A stretch of 64,000 bases of DNA from Pampus argenteus (taxonomy: Eukaryota; Chordata; Actinopteri; Scombriformes; Stromateidae), in assembly GCA_036937835.1 (NCBI GenBank), contig CM072868.1, positions 6,769,001 through 6,833,000 on the forward strand. The letters run 5' to 3'. Below are positions 46,601 through 59,185 of the stretch, piece by piece (positions within the stretch are counted from its first letter, which is position 1; every line of letters begins with the position of its first letter). The translations under genes were made by a program, and so were the position numbers. The notes under the pieces were generated by a model. It did no database searches. It saw only the letters and a list, made by a program, of their open reading frames with translations, and had not been told where the DNA came from.

Positions 46601-48320
46601 CTCCCAGTATTTCAGTTTCTTTTGGAGAAAAGAAGTCAAAGAGGCATGCTCAGATCTTTAGAGGCTTCCTGGGTCTGAAAATCAAAGGCCTCATTGAAAA
46701 CCAAATAGAGCAACATCAGTGGATTACAAGGCTTTCCCTGCAGGTCAACACAGGGGTAGGAAGAGTGTAGTTAGGGCATTTTCCAAGTACTTAAAATAAT
46801 CCTAATGCAAGCAACACTTGTATGATTATGTATGTGTGGATCACTGCTGTTTAACAGGCCATCTTTAGATTGACATTTGTGGTTTTAAGTGCAAAATCTA
46901 ACCTTTAACTATTAGATGGATTAGGGTTAGAAATTTGGTACAGAAAATCATGTTTTTTTTTACTCTGCCTACCTACTAAGTATTTTGTCCAGTACTAGTA
47001 CCTGGTTTATGACCAAATACCTGCAAAACGAACCAGATTCCCATTAGCCTTCTTTGTGCTTGGTGATAATGTGTAAATGTTAACGTGATAACATGATGAA
47101 AATGCAATCATATCTACTAAACATCAGTGCATGTCCATTGTCATTGTGAGTATATTAGCTGAAGCTCAACACACTCCATTAAGAAGAAGTTAAACTGTTG
47201 TGTGTGTGGGTTTATGATGTACATGATAGGATCAAATCAAAAAACGTCTATGACTTTTATCTTGTATTAAAAGCTCAAGTGAAGTCGCGTTTCTTATCAC
47301 TGACGTCAATCTACATGCATTATGAAAAAACAGCAAGAAACCGTCCCTCGGTGCACACAAAACGACCTCAAACCATGAATTCATTTTCAAAAAAAAACTT
47401 TACTTGAAATATCAATATTTTCTCAGAAAGTATAAATAATGATTTATGATTGATTTCAATTTTATACAAAAATAATACATTAAGAGGAAAAAAAAAAAAT
47501 CATGTCCTGTCACACAAGTATGAGTGCCCTCTGATCAGATGGCAGTAGATGTATCTATAACAGTCACAAACCAACCAACATATAATAACAATGTAATGAC
47601 CTAATATTGAACAGGAGACTGGATCTGCCACACCTGAAGTATGATATGCACTGTTTCTGCTTTCATTTTAGATCAAAATATTTTTTTTTTTGTCCGGTTA
47701 TAGTGAAAGAAAAACTTAAACTGCTCCCCATCTCACACTTTCCCACCATTAACCAGCTACTCTGTGACTGTGAGTGTCTAATACTGTCAGTGTGGGTGTC
47801 TGAACCCTCAGCGACGGCTCCTCTCCCCAGCGTTCATGTCTTTGTGGATTCCTGTATGATTAGAGTTGCCGCTGTCACAACATTGTCCTCTTTCAGGTCA
47901 AATTACCAGACTATGATGACTGTTTTGGTTCTAAATACTTGTCAATATTTTCATTCTACCCCGGGGGGTCCTGTGTCATGATTTACAGTATGACGAGGAG
48001 TATTATTAACAATATTTGTCCTATTTTATTATCTTCTCACATGGCACTAGGAAGTGGGAGAGGTAAAGGGAGGGTTAGTCCCATTCCTGAAATTCACCTG
48101 AACCCATGTGCAAACAAGCCAGAGTTTCCATGGAGGCGAAGGGATACGTTTAAAGTGTTTGAGTCACTCCTCTCCCCCTCTTAAGGCAAGACCTGGTTTA
48201 TAGATATGGCAGAATAGCTTTTGAGACACTCAACTGGATTCAAAAATCGTATTATTTGCCGTCTATTATGTGTCTGCTTTTGTGTTATTTTACAGGCAGC
48301 TTTATCAAAAGAAGCTCCAG

Positions 48321-48326
48321 TTTATT
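48321..48326 (-). terminator. Candidate hnf1b polyadenylation signal
   Basis: AATAAA on the minus strand, about 0.9 kb after the hnf1b stop; another is at 48025-48030. The choice is not decidable from sequence. Confidence 0.35.
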
Positions 48327-49240
48327 ATAATTGTTGGTGCCTTCACTTCACTTATGGTGCATATTAATTTCCAGTCTCACGTGTATGGAGTTCTGTGCAT
48401 AATCCGGTTATACAAAGCATTGCATAGTCCTTTTTAAGATTGTCAAAGTCTTTTCAATCACAGTATACACATTGAACAACTCGAAACGATGAATCTCCAC
48501 TAACACTAGTGCAGTAAACTGAGTGTGAGAGAATAACATGGAAGACTCCTTTTTAAGCCCAGTAAGTCAAAATGTCAAAATCGCTAATGCATGCACAAGA
48601 TCAATACAAGGTTATTGTGATTGTCACACAGTTCAAGGCGATACACTTTAAAAGTCCTGTAAGCGGGGAGCATGATTTGTGTAGCCGTCAAAAGGCATCC
48701 AGGAACTTGGTTTGAATGAATCCATCAGCTCTCACAGAGGCGGATCACTGTCTCTGTTAGTGTCAGTGTATCTTCATATTTCCACCTTAAATCACAGTAT
48801 AATATAAGCTGTCCCAAAGCCTTCATTCGGGTCCGTGTCACGTAGTATTTGGTGCCTGGTGTTTGTTCCTTTTGTAATGTCACAAGAAGGGATGACTGTC
48901 TCTTACAATTTTTTTGAAAAAAAGGGGGCTTGAAAATTGAATACTGTTTTTTCAAAGATTAAAATCATACGTCCTTGTTGATCATTTGTGTGTGACAGAG
49001 AGGAATCCAGTCTCCTCACATTCAGGTGCAGTGAGTTGTTTTTTTTTTGTTTTTTTTTCCTCTCTGTCCCATTTCTCATTTTCATCGCCTAGCCCACCGT
49101 CGTCACTCCCTGTCGTTTGTTGACTGACTCATCATCCAGCGTACCGTTGCCGGTTATTAAGAGTTGTCTTGGTTACCGCGGTGAGAGGGTGGAAAAATGT
49201 GCTCCAGTTGCCGGGCACCGAGGAAGTCAGGTAGACACTC

Positions 49241-49261
49241 TCACCAAGCTTGAAGAGGACA
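49241..49261 (-). CDS. hnf1b: hnf1b coding exon 9 (terminal 21 nt)
   Basis: Only six residues, CPLQAW, and TGA are coded here, after acceptor CTCTTTTCAG. The hexapeptide equals the human C-terminus. The exon was located by that peptide and by phase 0 agreement with exon 8. Confidence 0.92.
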   Translation of the reverse strand, partial: CPLQAW

Positions 49262-52200
49262 CTGAAAAGAGAAAGCGACAGTGTCAGACTAAGCAGGCCT
49301 GCGTTACATAAAACAATAAATACAATCTGTCTCATCCAGTAACACAGGTGTGTATATAAAACATGCATAATTTCTTAAATTTCCCAAAAGCAAGTGAAGT
49401 GAAACCTATGTAAACACGTCACCTCTGCACCTTCGTGTGCCACACCTGACCAAATAAATTCCTCATCCCTCTTCTCCTGAAGCTGAAAAGACTGGTTTCC
49501 ATTGAAATTGCCTCTTTTGTTTTCTTTTAGTTTTTTTTTTTTAGATTGTTTGTGGAATTTATTTTTCTGTTGCCTCTTCATGGGTGGAGGCTGCTGACCC
49601 TGGTGTGACCCTGCGGCCAGCAAACAGCTTCACCTGATAAAGCTGACCTGCAGCTAAGACCTGAGCCTTTAGAAGCTGGGCTTTGAGCAGAGGTGAGTTT
49701 TAAACAGTCTCAGGTATAATGGAGGGTACTTGGTAAACAATGAGTGTTATAAAGCCTGAGCATGCTGGTCATGTCATGAGAAGAAGGCTCCCCTGTACAA
49801 ATAATGTCCTGATAAGAAAATACCTGGGAGAGCCTGCTCACTAATTACTCTCTAAATAAATGAGTTTGTGAAATGCCACAGGGTGGTGTTGCACATAGCC
49901 AGCACTAGAAAGTAAGCGCTTTTTACTATTTCCATTTCGTGTCACTTTGTACTTCTACTTCACTTGATTTAAGAGGGAAACTTTTGCACTTTTTGCTATA
50001 TTTCTTTGACAGGTGCAGCTGTTTTTCATTAAAAAACAAAAACGTAATATGATATATATTGTAAAGATCGAACCAGTGGTTACCACCTTTTTGGCTTGTG
50101 ACCCTTTATTTTACACAAGAAATAAAACAGTGTCTATATGTCAGTCACAATTTTCTATAAAATATATACTTTTACTTTCTGTATTAACAATGGGACTGAA
50201 AATTTAGGATTTTTAGTTGTAATATAAGTATTTTTACATTGTGGCATTGGTACATTTACTTAAGTACAGCTTTTATCTCGAGATGTATCTCAATTGTGTT
50301 GCATCCGTTGTATCAATAAACTGATTTTATGACAGATTTTGCTCAGGCCACAATGTGCCTGTTTCATAGCCTCTGAGAGAGAGTTGTGTGGCTTCCTGAC
50401 TGCACAGAGGATACACAGCGCTCTGAGCTTTCATCCCATCAACGCATCAGTCTGTCAGTAGCAGCGCGGCGGTACAAGCACTCTGTCTCAGCGTGGGAAA
50501 TTGAGCGTGTGAAAGCACCGTGGACAACATTTCAGGCTAGAGCGATCACCGAGAGCAGGGAGAAGTAGGAAAGAGGAAGAGGCGTAATTACTGACCAAAA
50601 AAAAAAAAAAAAAAAAAGATAGAGAGAGAGAGAAACCTCCACCCCCACCTGGCCCATCTCATCTCCAGCCTCACTGTAGCATGGAGGAAAGTAGAAGGAC
50701 ACCAGGATCTTTGATTAACAGCGGGGCTCATTTCCTGATCGCAGAGGTAACTCTCACCAGGGAGAGGAACGTGTAAGGAGGGAGCATTAATCAAGGGCCG
50801 TTCAGGCTGAGGGAACAGGTGATTGATTACACGGCTGTTTAAGAGGAAATAGGACTTCTGAGGAGTATACTATCCATATATCTGTCTAGTCTGTTACTCT
50901 GGAGTAAAATGAAAGGATTTAATCTTAAACATCAGCCAATAAAATCTTTGAAAATAAAAAATTAAAAAAAGCAGCTTGCACGTCTACAGTGGTTTGAAAT
51001 TATTAGATTTTTTTGTGCCATTCTGGTGATTTTACTTATTTAAACTGTGTGACTGATAAAATTGTATTTACCCAGGAGAGACCCCCGAGTTGCACCATCT
51101 TGTTTACAGGAGCGTCCTAATGTGACAGGAATTAAACAAGTCAACACACAGTCATAAAACACACACACTTCTTCTCCCTGTACCGAATCTAGTTCCTGTT
51201 GTTAGTGCGTGCTGCGATTGTGCTGTTTCTCTTAATCAGAATGAGGTGAGGATTATTTTTGCGTATTAATACACCCTGAAGGAATTACTCCACAGCAAAA
51301 AAAAACATGCAATAATATTTACATATTATCACATTTACGACTAAATTCCCATTCCAATACCAACATAATGATTACAGACATTGAATTTTGGACTAAAATT
51401 CACAGACAAAGGTCTGAAAAAGGTCAGATGGCGTGTTTAACTGTGGCCTGTGTGTGATGTGATTTGCTGTGTGGGATAAAGACTGACCGTCTTGCTTGAA
51501 GACATGGAGCTGAGGGTGCTGAGGCTGTTGGCGTCTGTGACCACCATGGCCGAGGGGAAACGTGACGGGTGGGAATATTGCGGGGGCTCCTGCTTGTGAG
51601 GGTACACTGCAAAAGAAAAGTAAATACAGATAATTAGATCAGAAAACACATAATAATAATATAATAATATAACATAATATAACAGAAAGAAAGTTATGCC
51701 CCTTTTAAGGCTTTTAGATGCTAAATCTGATTTACAGAGGAGAACTGTTACATACTGTGCGAGTGTGTGACAGTAGCCATGAACGGCTGCTGGCTCATGT
51801 GGCTGGGGGACTGCTGCATCAGGCTCTGCTGGTGGGGGCTGTGGAGCTGCTGAGAAAACTGTACCGGCTGCAGCGCTGCCAGGCTCCCCGCCACACTGTT
51901 GATCACTGGCACCGTCTGAGACTGCGATGTGTTTAAACCTGTTAAAAAACACGACCAGATCTCAGTCACTTCAGTGCAAAGAAAGGCCATCTCATGACAA
52001 AATGACTGGATTTTCTGTGTTTAGTCATGTGGAAAGATGGCTGACTTACTCTGTGCTATAGCCATGACTCCAGAAAGAGGCATGATGAGGTTCTGTGTCT
52101 GCTGATGGCTGTGATGGGAACTGTGGATGTTGGTCAGTGTGCTCACAGGGGGAAGTCCTCCACCTGAACCCGAAATCTGAGAGAAAGATGCAATAAAAGT

Positions 52201-55200
52201 AAATAAAATTGCGTACATATTTCTTATAACAGGGCAGGAGTATCTGTAAGTAACGTCACGTATGTAGAAAGTGAAACAGATGCTGCTGAACAAACAACAG
52301 ACATTAATGTTGACTTAGTTCTCATTCTTTTGTATAACACGGTGCTTGTGTAATTCCACTCATACACAGCACACTAGTAAATACTGATAAGGAACAAAAG
52401 GTGAAAAAAATCATGTGAAAAATGTCTGCATAGAAGACACAGAAGTGTTTGTGTTGCATATGAGGTGTAGCACATTGAGAGATGTTTGTACCAGCATGTT
52501 GGTTTATACAAATGCTTTAGTGCTTATTTGAGGGGGGGGGGGATTGCATTGTGCAGAACAACACAACTATCCATGCATTCAGGGGAATAGCTATCTGGAT
52601 CCCCCACTCGGTCGGGCTGCGTCTATTTGACTAGGCTGCCAGCTGCCTACAGGGGAGAGACCAAAACATATCTGCAGATCAGAAACTGTCAGCTCTGCCT
52701 TGCTGCACACAACACTGCCTGCCCTCACTATGGTTATTTCACATAAATGCTGCATAAGTGTTATCAACATCCAGGAACATTAGTGCACAATATGCACATG
52801 TGAGCTGCACGAACAAGTTGTTTAAATTGATTTTGTACTGTATGGAAATTTAATTTTAGAGTGTTTTGACGGTGAATCATATTTTCTATACTGTACAAAA
52901 GGTATGTTGCACCACTTCTCAAACGCTATGGGTTTTACTTGTCACTGATCAAATATTGGGCCAGGGCCGAGGGGAGAAACTCAGAAGTCGAAAAAAAAAA
53001 CCCATCAGACATAATCAAATGTTGACGTCATTTCTCTGGCAGGGCAAGCAGCGCTCTACCTGTGTCTTCTCTTTCAAGGCATTTAATCAATAAAAACAGA
53101 ACAATGTTTCTTTGTCCGGTTTATTGGTTGAGCGATGAACATGCCTGGTGCACGCTGGTGCAAGGCTGAGTGCGAGTCCAGCCATGGCCTGCCACCCCGA
53201 CTCCACCTTACAAACAAACCAGCACAATGTGCTAATTGTTGGCTCTTGCCAGTGGGTCCATGGGAGAGGAGGTTCAGGAACCTGCTTTGTACGTTTATGC
53301 TAAACGCAGTCCTGCTCTTATCTAATCTGAGGCCACGAAGCCCAGGTGTGTTCACTCACCATCTTGGCGTCAGGTGACAGCAGACTGTGGCTGGGGTCCA
53401 ATCCTCCCGGAGACACCTGCTGGAGCACTGACTGGCTGGTTGCCATGGCGTTACTACTGTGGTGACTGATGGTTGTGGAGGAGGTGACCTCACCGGGGCC
53501 TTGGCTGTAGCGCACTGAGATAGAGAGAGACAGGGAGTTAGTTTCAGTTGTGTTAGCTTACGGCCACTGTGTCCTACAACTATTAGTTATATAGGGCAGA
53601 AAGATAGCCGTGCAGGCCTCGTTCTGCAGTGAGCAGCGCCGCTGTCATTTCAAACAGCCAATCTCATCTGCTCTTTGACTCAGACAGGTGAGGACAAAGC
53701 AAACAAACACATTGACCCGTTCACTGCTGCTATCTGCGTAGCTCAGCCAAGGCCATTCACTGTGTACACGCACTCACTGCAGAAAAAACTCCCATCAGAC
53801 TCTCTGTTGTTGCTCATGACGTTCCTCATTATATCAATGTGAATTTTCCCCATATTCACAGTGAATTAAAAAAATGAAGTTTCTCCTTTTAGTGCCATCA
53901 CTTAATCCCATGTCTAGACTACTGGTTGCCTCTCACTGGAAGCCCAAGGGAATGCTTTGACCCTCCCCACAAGCCACAATCAAATGCCTGTTTGCTGATG
54001 CAGGCCCCCTCTGATACCAACAGAGTAAACATTACACAATTACGAGCAATGTCAAACACATTCTTATCCTATGGTCTCAGCCTCACACAGACACAGAAGA
54101 GTGTCCCTCCCTCGGTGTGACAGTGCAGAGACAGACTATGTTTGCACTCAGATCTCCCATCTTCCCCGAGCCCTCAGTCCATGACCCAGGTAAGACAACC
54201 TGAACGCTCTGCCGAGTCGGTCAGACATGACAGCATGCACTGATATACGACCCGCTTTAAGATAAAGAAAGAGGGAGGGACACTGACACTAAATGTGACT
54301 AATGGGATGATATCTTCACTGCTGGAAACTAGAACAGGATGTGTTTGTAGATCTGAAAGTTTGCTGCAGACGTCAACGAAAACAAAACGGCAATCCGAGA
54401 AATTTTTAAATAATCATCTATGTTTGAGCTGTTGGATGATTTATGTGTATCAACTCGTACCAAAATATATTGTAAATTTCGGGGAAATATACTTATTTAG
54501 AGAGTCAGATGAAGCTCAATGCCAATATCATGTCTATGTGTTAAATATGTGGCCACAGCCAGCAGCCAGTTAGCTTAGCTTAGCGTAAATGCTTGACTAC
54601 AAGCCTGTTTCTGTTCCAAAGGCAACAAAATCAGATTTTGTACGGATTAAGCAATCAAAACACTACATGATTATCTTTATGGTTGAGTTTAGACAGAGCC
54701 AGGCTAGCTGTTTTCCCTTGTTTCCAGTCTAAATGCTAAGCTATGCTACGTTTTAAAGCTAATTTCCCAAAATGCTGCAGTATTCCTTTAACTACAGATA
54801 CCATGATGTCTGAAGCAAAGACACAGTCTGCACCATATTTCATTCTTTTAAGTACATGTCCTCCATTTTGTCCAGCCCACAGACTTCATATTGTCTTCTA
54901 CAACATACTAGCAACCCCACAACACTCCAGCAGGCCTTGTAAACACCACCACAGAACAATAAAGCACTCCATTGGACTCATGACCCCCATTGCCACACAA
55001 TAGAGTAGGACTCATAAAAAGGCAGTTATCTCGGAGCTGAGCGATCTCTTAAAGTGTCAGATAGAGAAAAGGATGCTATTCAGGCCAGTTTTATTTCTTT
55101 GGGCGCAGCAGTAATTCTCACTGGAGGGACAGGTTCCCTTCCAGTTAGTAGGAACTTCCATGATCCAAACTCCTGAGTTTCTAGAAAGCTAGTGGGAAAA

Positions 55201-58200
55201 CACACTTAAAAACTGAGAGACGGCCTCTACCATCATTTTATTTGAGGACTGTAAAAACTAAACCTTTTGCTCTGATCCATGAAGAACCAAGGGCTACTCT
55301 TTGAGAGCAGGGGGAGGGCGAGAACTTCAGAATGGGAGTGGTAGCAAGAGGCTTCAGCAGGTTTAAAAGGCTTGAGCTCCCTGTGTGACCCATGTAATAT
55401 CAAAGCCTGCCTCCCCAACCCCAGGCAGTGCTCATTGTAGTGCAGCTGCATATGACAGACCTCCTGGGTCTCTGCAGGACGTATCCAGTCTCTTTTTTTT
55501 GTAGCTCTTGGAGACACAGTCAGAGCAGTGGAAAAGTGCAGAGCTAGGCCATCCTTTCTGTGTGTGTGTGTGTGTGTGTCCCTTTTCCAAGCTAGCCTGA
55601 GGACAACGCGACCCATAGAAAATCCCCCCTACTACTGTATCTGATCTGGAACTTCTGAGTCTGCTAGTTTAGTAACGTGCAGAAGGATGCAGCTCAGCTT
55701 ACACAGCACCGGCTCAATTTCATGGTGCTTTCAGCTGCATCAGCATTGATTTACTATAAGAAAATCAAATTATTCTAAATACGGCACATTATTATGAACT
55801 AAATCATCATGCGTCAACGTGAAATGCCCTAAATAAGATGGATTTGTTAAGCTCTGTAAACATTAGTGGATGGACAGTAACTAAATATTACATAAGACAA
55901 TACGTGTGCCTTAGATCAGTGTCATTTCTGACTGTTTGTTTATCCAGTTGTGACCAACAATCCAACGAACCACAACAGAATCAATAAAAACTCCCAAAGT
56001 AAGAGGGGTTTCTTTGATTCGACCCAGCAGTGACCTCTCTCATATGACTGAAGGTGTAGTGATGATTTAAGGAGGGGGGATTACTAGCCTTCTCTATAGG
56101 CGAAGAAGGGGTCATCAGTCCTGTCTGGCCAGAAAAGAGCCAATACCCCAGTGGACAGCTCCTGCTGCTCCTAGTCTGCACCCAGCTTCAGCAACTATAC
56201 CACTACCCATAAAGGTGAAGGGGGGTGGGGGGTTTGAAATCAGTCCTCCTTAAGGCCCAGCAGAGATAAATGAACCTAGGTTACAGTCACTGCAGTCTTC
56301 TAATACACCACAGACAATGGTACCCCCTGCCGAGGGAGAGTATAGAGAGTAGAAGTCACAGGAGCCCCTTATCAAAGGCCTGGGAGATGTAGTAGCAAAG
56401 GATTTTAATTGTCCATTAAGCATGCATAATACAGGCCGTGCCCTAGCAACGCAATGAGACGCCCTGCTGGGATATTATTGTCAGACCAGGGGCTGACACT
56501 GAAAAACAGCTGATGCTGTCGGCAGGATGCCAGCAGGACACCTTGTAAGCAGCCAACTGAGGGGTTTTTGGGGGAGCAAAGTGCTTTCCGCCAGCTACCC
56601 TTCCCTTCTGACGCTACAACCTTATCGCTGACCCCTCTGCCTTTGCAACCTGAGGTCAATGCCTGGTCAGGTGTTCTGAGCGACAACAACACAAAACTCA
56701 AGCAAACAGACAATCCACAAGTGGGACCCAGTTTATCCAAAGTTAAAAGAGCAAGCCAAGGCAAACAGTTTGTTTTCCCTTCAAAGCTCGCCTCGTGTTC
56801 GGACACGAGAGGACAACAATAGGCTCTGAGTGAGTCTCTCAAATCACAGTTTTATGGAGGGTGAGTGATGGCACGGAGGATAAATGCTCTGTTCAGCCTA
56901 TCAGCCTTGTTTTTTATGTCGTATACACCAGGTAGACTCAGTCAATACTAATTACAGCGAATGCAAACATCAGGTCAGGGTGAAATGGTCAGAGCAATAA
57001 TACACAGCGTTTCCTTGTTTTGGCAACTCTCTGAGCAGAGTCATTAGCAACCTGTATGACAGAGGGGGAAATGTGGAAACGACGGCGTTTGTGTCGAGGT
57101 GATCTGGATGTGTCTGTCCCCCCTTCCCCGACCCTGGCCTGACCCTGGCCTGTCACAGGATTGTTGCCCTTTGTGTCATGCTTCTCCATGCTGACTTTGG
57201 AGTGGAGATTGCAGGTACAATGTGGATTGTTCTCAGTGTGTTTTCAAAGATCAGAATAACAATGGCATTTGCTCAGCTCACTCACTCACGCTCATTGATC
57301 ACTTGTCCCCTCTTTCTCTGCCTCTCTGATCACATCAACTGTGCCTCTGACAGTATTTTTTTTAACACTGAGGAAAACAAAATCATGTACTTCTTTGAAC
57401 TATTATCTGAAAATGTCTGTGAATTAAAAGAATATTTATATATATATATATATATGTATGTGAACTTTCCTGTCTGCTCTCTGTGACGCTGAACTACACG
57501 TGCAACGACGCTACCTGGCATCTTACTGGGAGGTGAAGCGCTGGTCTGGGGATGATGCGGCGAGCTGTGTGACAGCAGCGGGTTGATGCTGTGGGTCGGC
57601 GTGCTGTAGGCGTCCATGGCCAACTTCTGCCGGAAGGCTTCCTCTTTGCGCCGGTTGGCGAACCAGTTGTAAACTCGCACTTCTGTGACCAGATTAGAGC
57701 CGAGGCCCTGAGCTTTAGAGGGGGATACGCCTCTCTGGAGACACTCGGCTCTGCAGGAAAACAAATTGTACGTGGTGAGAAACTTGGACTGATATCGAGA
57801 GATTTTTTCTAGGAAGGTACAGGAAGCTGTCATGTTTGCCCACCTGTTGCACTCTTCTACCAGAGCTTCCCTCTCCTCTTTGCTGGGGTTCTTCTGCCTT
57901 TCATAGGCCTGGTAGAGGATCTGCTGTGACGCAGGCCCCCATTTGAAACGATTACGCCTCATTTTCTTGCATGAGGGTTCACTGCCGACCTCTTCACCGG
58001 ACTGAGCCATGCCCTGACCGGTCGGGTTGAACTCTGGGAAAAAAAACACCGGATCCTGATTGCCTTTGTCTGTCATATTGCTGCCAGAACCTTGCACTGC
58101 CTGGTTGAACTCTGAAAAATAAGAGGAGGCGCAATTAATAAAAGTGAAAAAAACATTATAATCAACACAGGTAAGATGTTTTCAGGTGTTTTCAAACTAT

Positions 58201-59153
58201 AAAAGGTGACGGAATATGACAAATTACAACAAAAAAATTGGAGCATCCTTTTAATTAGGACTCTCAATAACATGATCTAGGACAGGCTGTATCATGCTGT
58301 ATCCAGTATGATGAGAAAATGTCAAATCAAACTACAGGTGCTTTTTTTTTTTTTTTTTTTTAAACCTAAATAAAGTGCAGGCCAGGGCCACCAAGCTGTG
58401 AGAAACTCAAATATTAACTTACGTCTGAGAATTTCCCGCTGTTTCTTGACATACCAGGTGTAGAGGGCCGCTCGCTTCTGCGTTTTCATGGGCGTGCCTT
58501 TGTTGAGGTGCTGGGAGAGGTGAGACTGGTTCAGCCCTGTGATGTCCACCACCTCCCGTTGGGGAATGTTGTGCTGCTGCATGTAACCTTTGATCATGCG
58601 GGCAGCACGCCATGGATCCTCTCTGTGTTCAGATAAAACACGGGAGCAGAAAACATGAATCATTTTTACCACTGAACTATGTGCAAGCTACAGAGGCGAA
58701 AGCAGTAAAAGGCGAAACCAATTTTTACACAGATTATATGGCTGAAATAAAGTTGTGGGTTGTTTTTTTTTTTTTTTTTATTCTACCTAAAAAACATGAA
58801 GATATATTAAAAAACGTTATGATCAAACACTCATGGACTTCCCTCCAGCTTTCCTGTTTTGTAGGGCCTTACGTTTAAAGAGGCTGTAACGATAATAAGC
58901 ACCCTCATTGTAGCCTGTTCAATAGGCTGTAAATATTTTCAAAGGTTAGTTCAAGTGGATTCAACAGGGTTGAGAAACTTGGACTTAGTATTTGTCACCT
59001 AAACTCCTGGAAACAAGTTAGATTAGACATGTTTAAATGTGTCTGCTACAGTGAAAACAAATCTGATCTGATCCATCATTAGATTAGACTGACAAAGTTT
59101 TATTTCTAACTGTATTTGTTTAAACAGGCCAACAAAGGGTAAAACATCAGTCT

Positions 59154-59185
<32 letters not shown>

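Larger units (their letters stand above)
40984..49240. other. Intergenic region between synrg 5' end and hnf1b 3' end
   Basis: I see no protein-coding gene here; in human this interval holds DDX52, and none of its helicase motifs appears among the open frames. It contains the synrg promoter, dispersed repeats (41276-41502, 41555-41695, about 43420-43645), a somewhat GC-richer block at about 43900-45120, and the probable hnf1b 3'UTR on the right. Confidence 0.6.
49262..51487 (-). other. hnf1b intron 8
   Basis: No exon is seen. It contains a repeat fragment from 50071 (AACCAGTGGTTACCACC, then TTTTTGGCTTGTGACCCTTT), a piece of the ACTTAAGTAC-type repeat to about 50280, and a 21-bp poly-A run at 50597. 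Confidence 0.55.
53515..57514 (-). other. hnf1b intron 4 (4 kb, enhancer candidate)
   Basis: There is no coding exon. It contains a percomorph repeat (54460-54793) and long non-repetitive stretches of balanced composition at about 55080-55620, 55980-56660 and 56950-57230. DR5 nuclear-receptor sites occur at 56653-56669 and 57129-57145. In other vertebrates a retinoic-acid and MAF-responsive hindbrain enhancer of this gene is, as I recall, in the fourth intron. Confidence 0.5.

Noticed and set aside
46546..46770. 74-codon plus-strand frame with Lys/Arg-rich content
   Set aside because: No domain recognised, no splice partners, in repeat-rich intergenic DNA.
47607..47981. 124-codon plus-strand frame near the hnf1b 3'UTR
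   Set aside because: Contains a poly-T-coded Phe run and no recognisable domain. It lies antisense to the likely hnf1b 3' end.
56405..56842. 145-codon minus-strand frame in hnf1b intron 4
   Set aside because: No homology seen and in an intron of balanced composition where long chance frames are expected; more likely noncoding regulatory DNA.
57436..57455. TA-rich tract as a TATA box or origin-like element
   Set aside because: It is a simple microsatellite inside an intron and has no promoter context.
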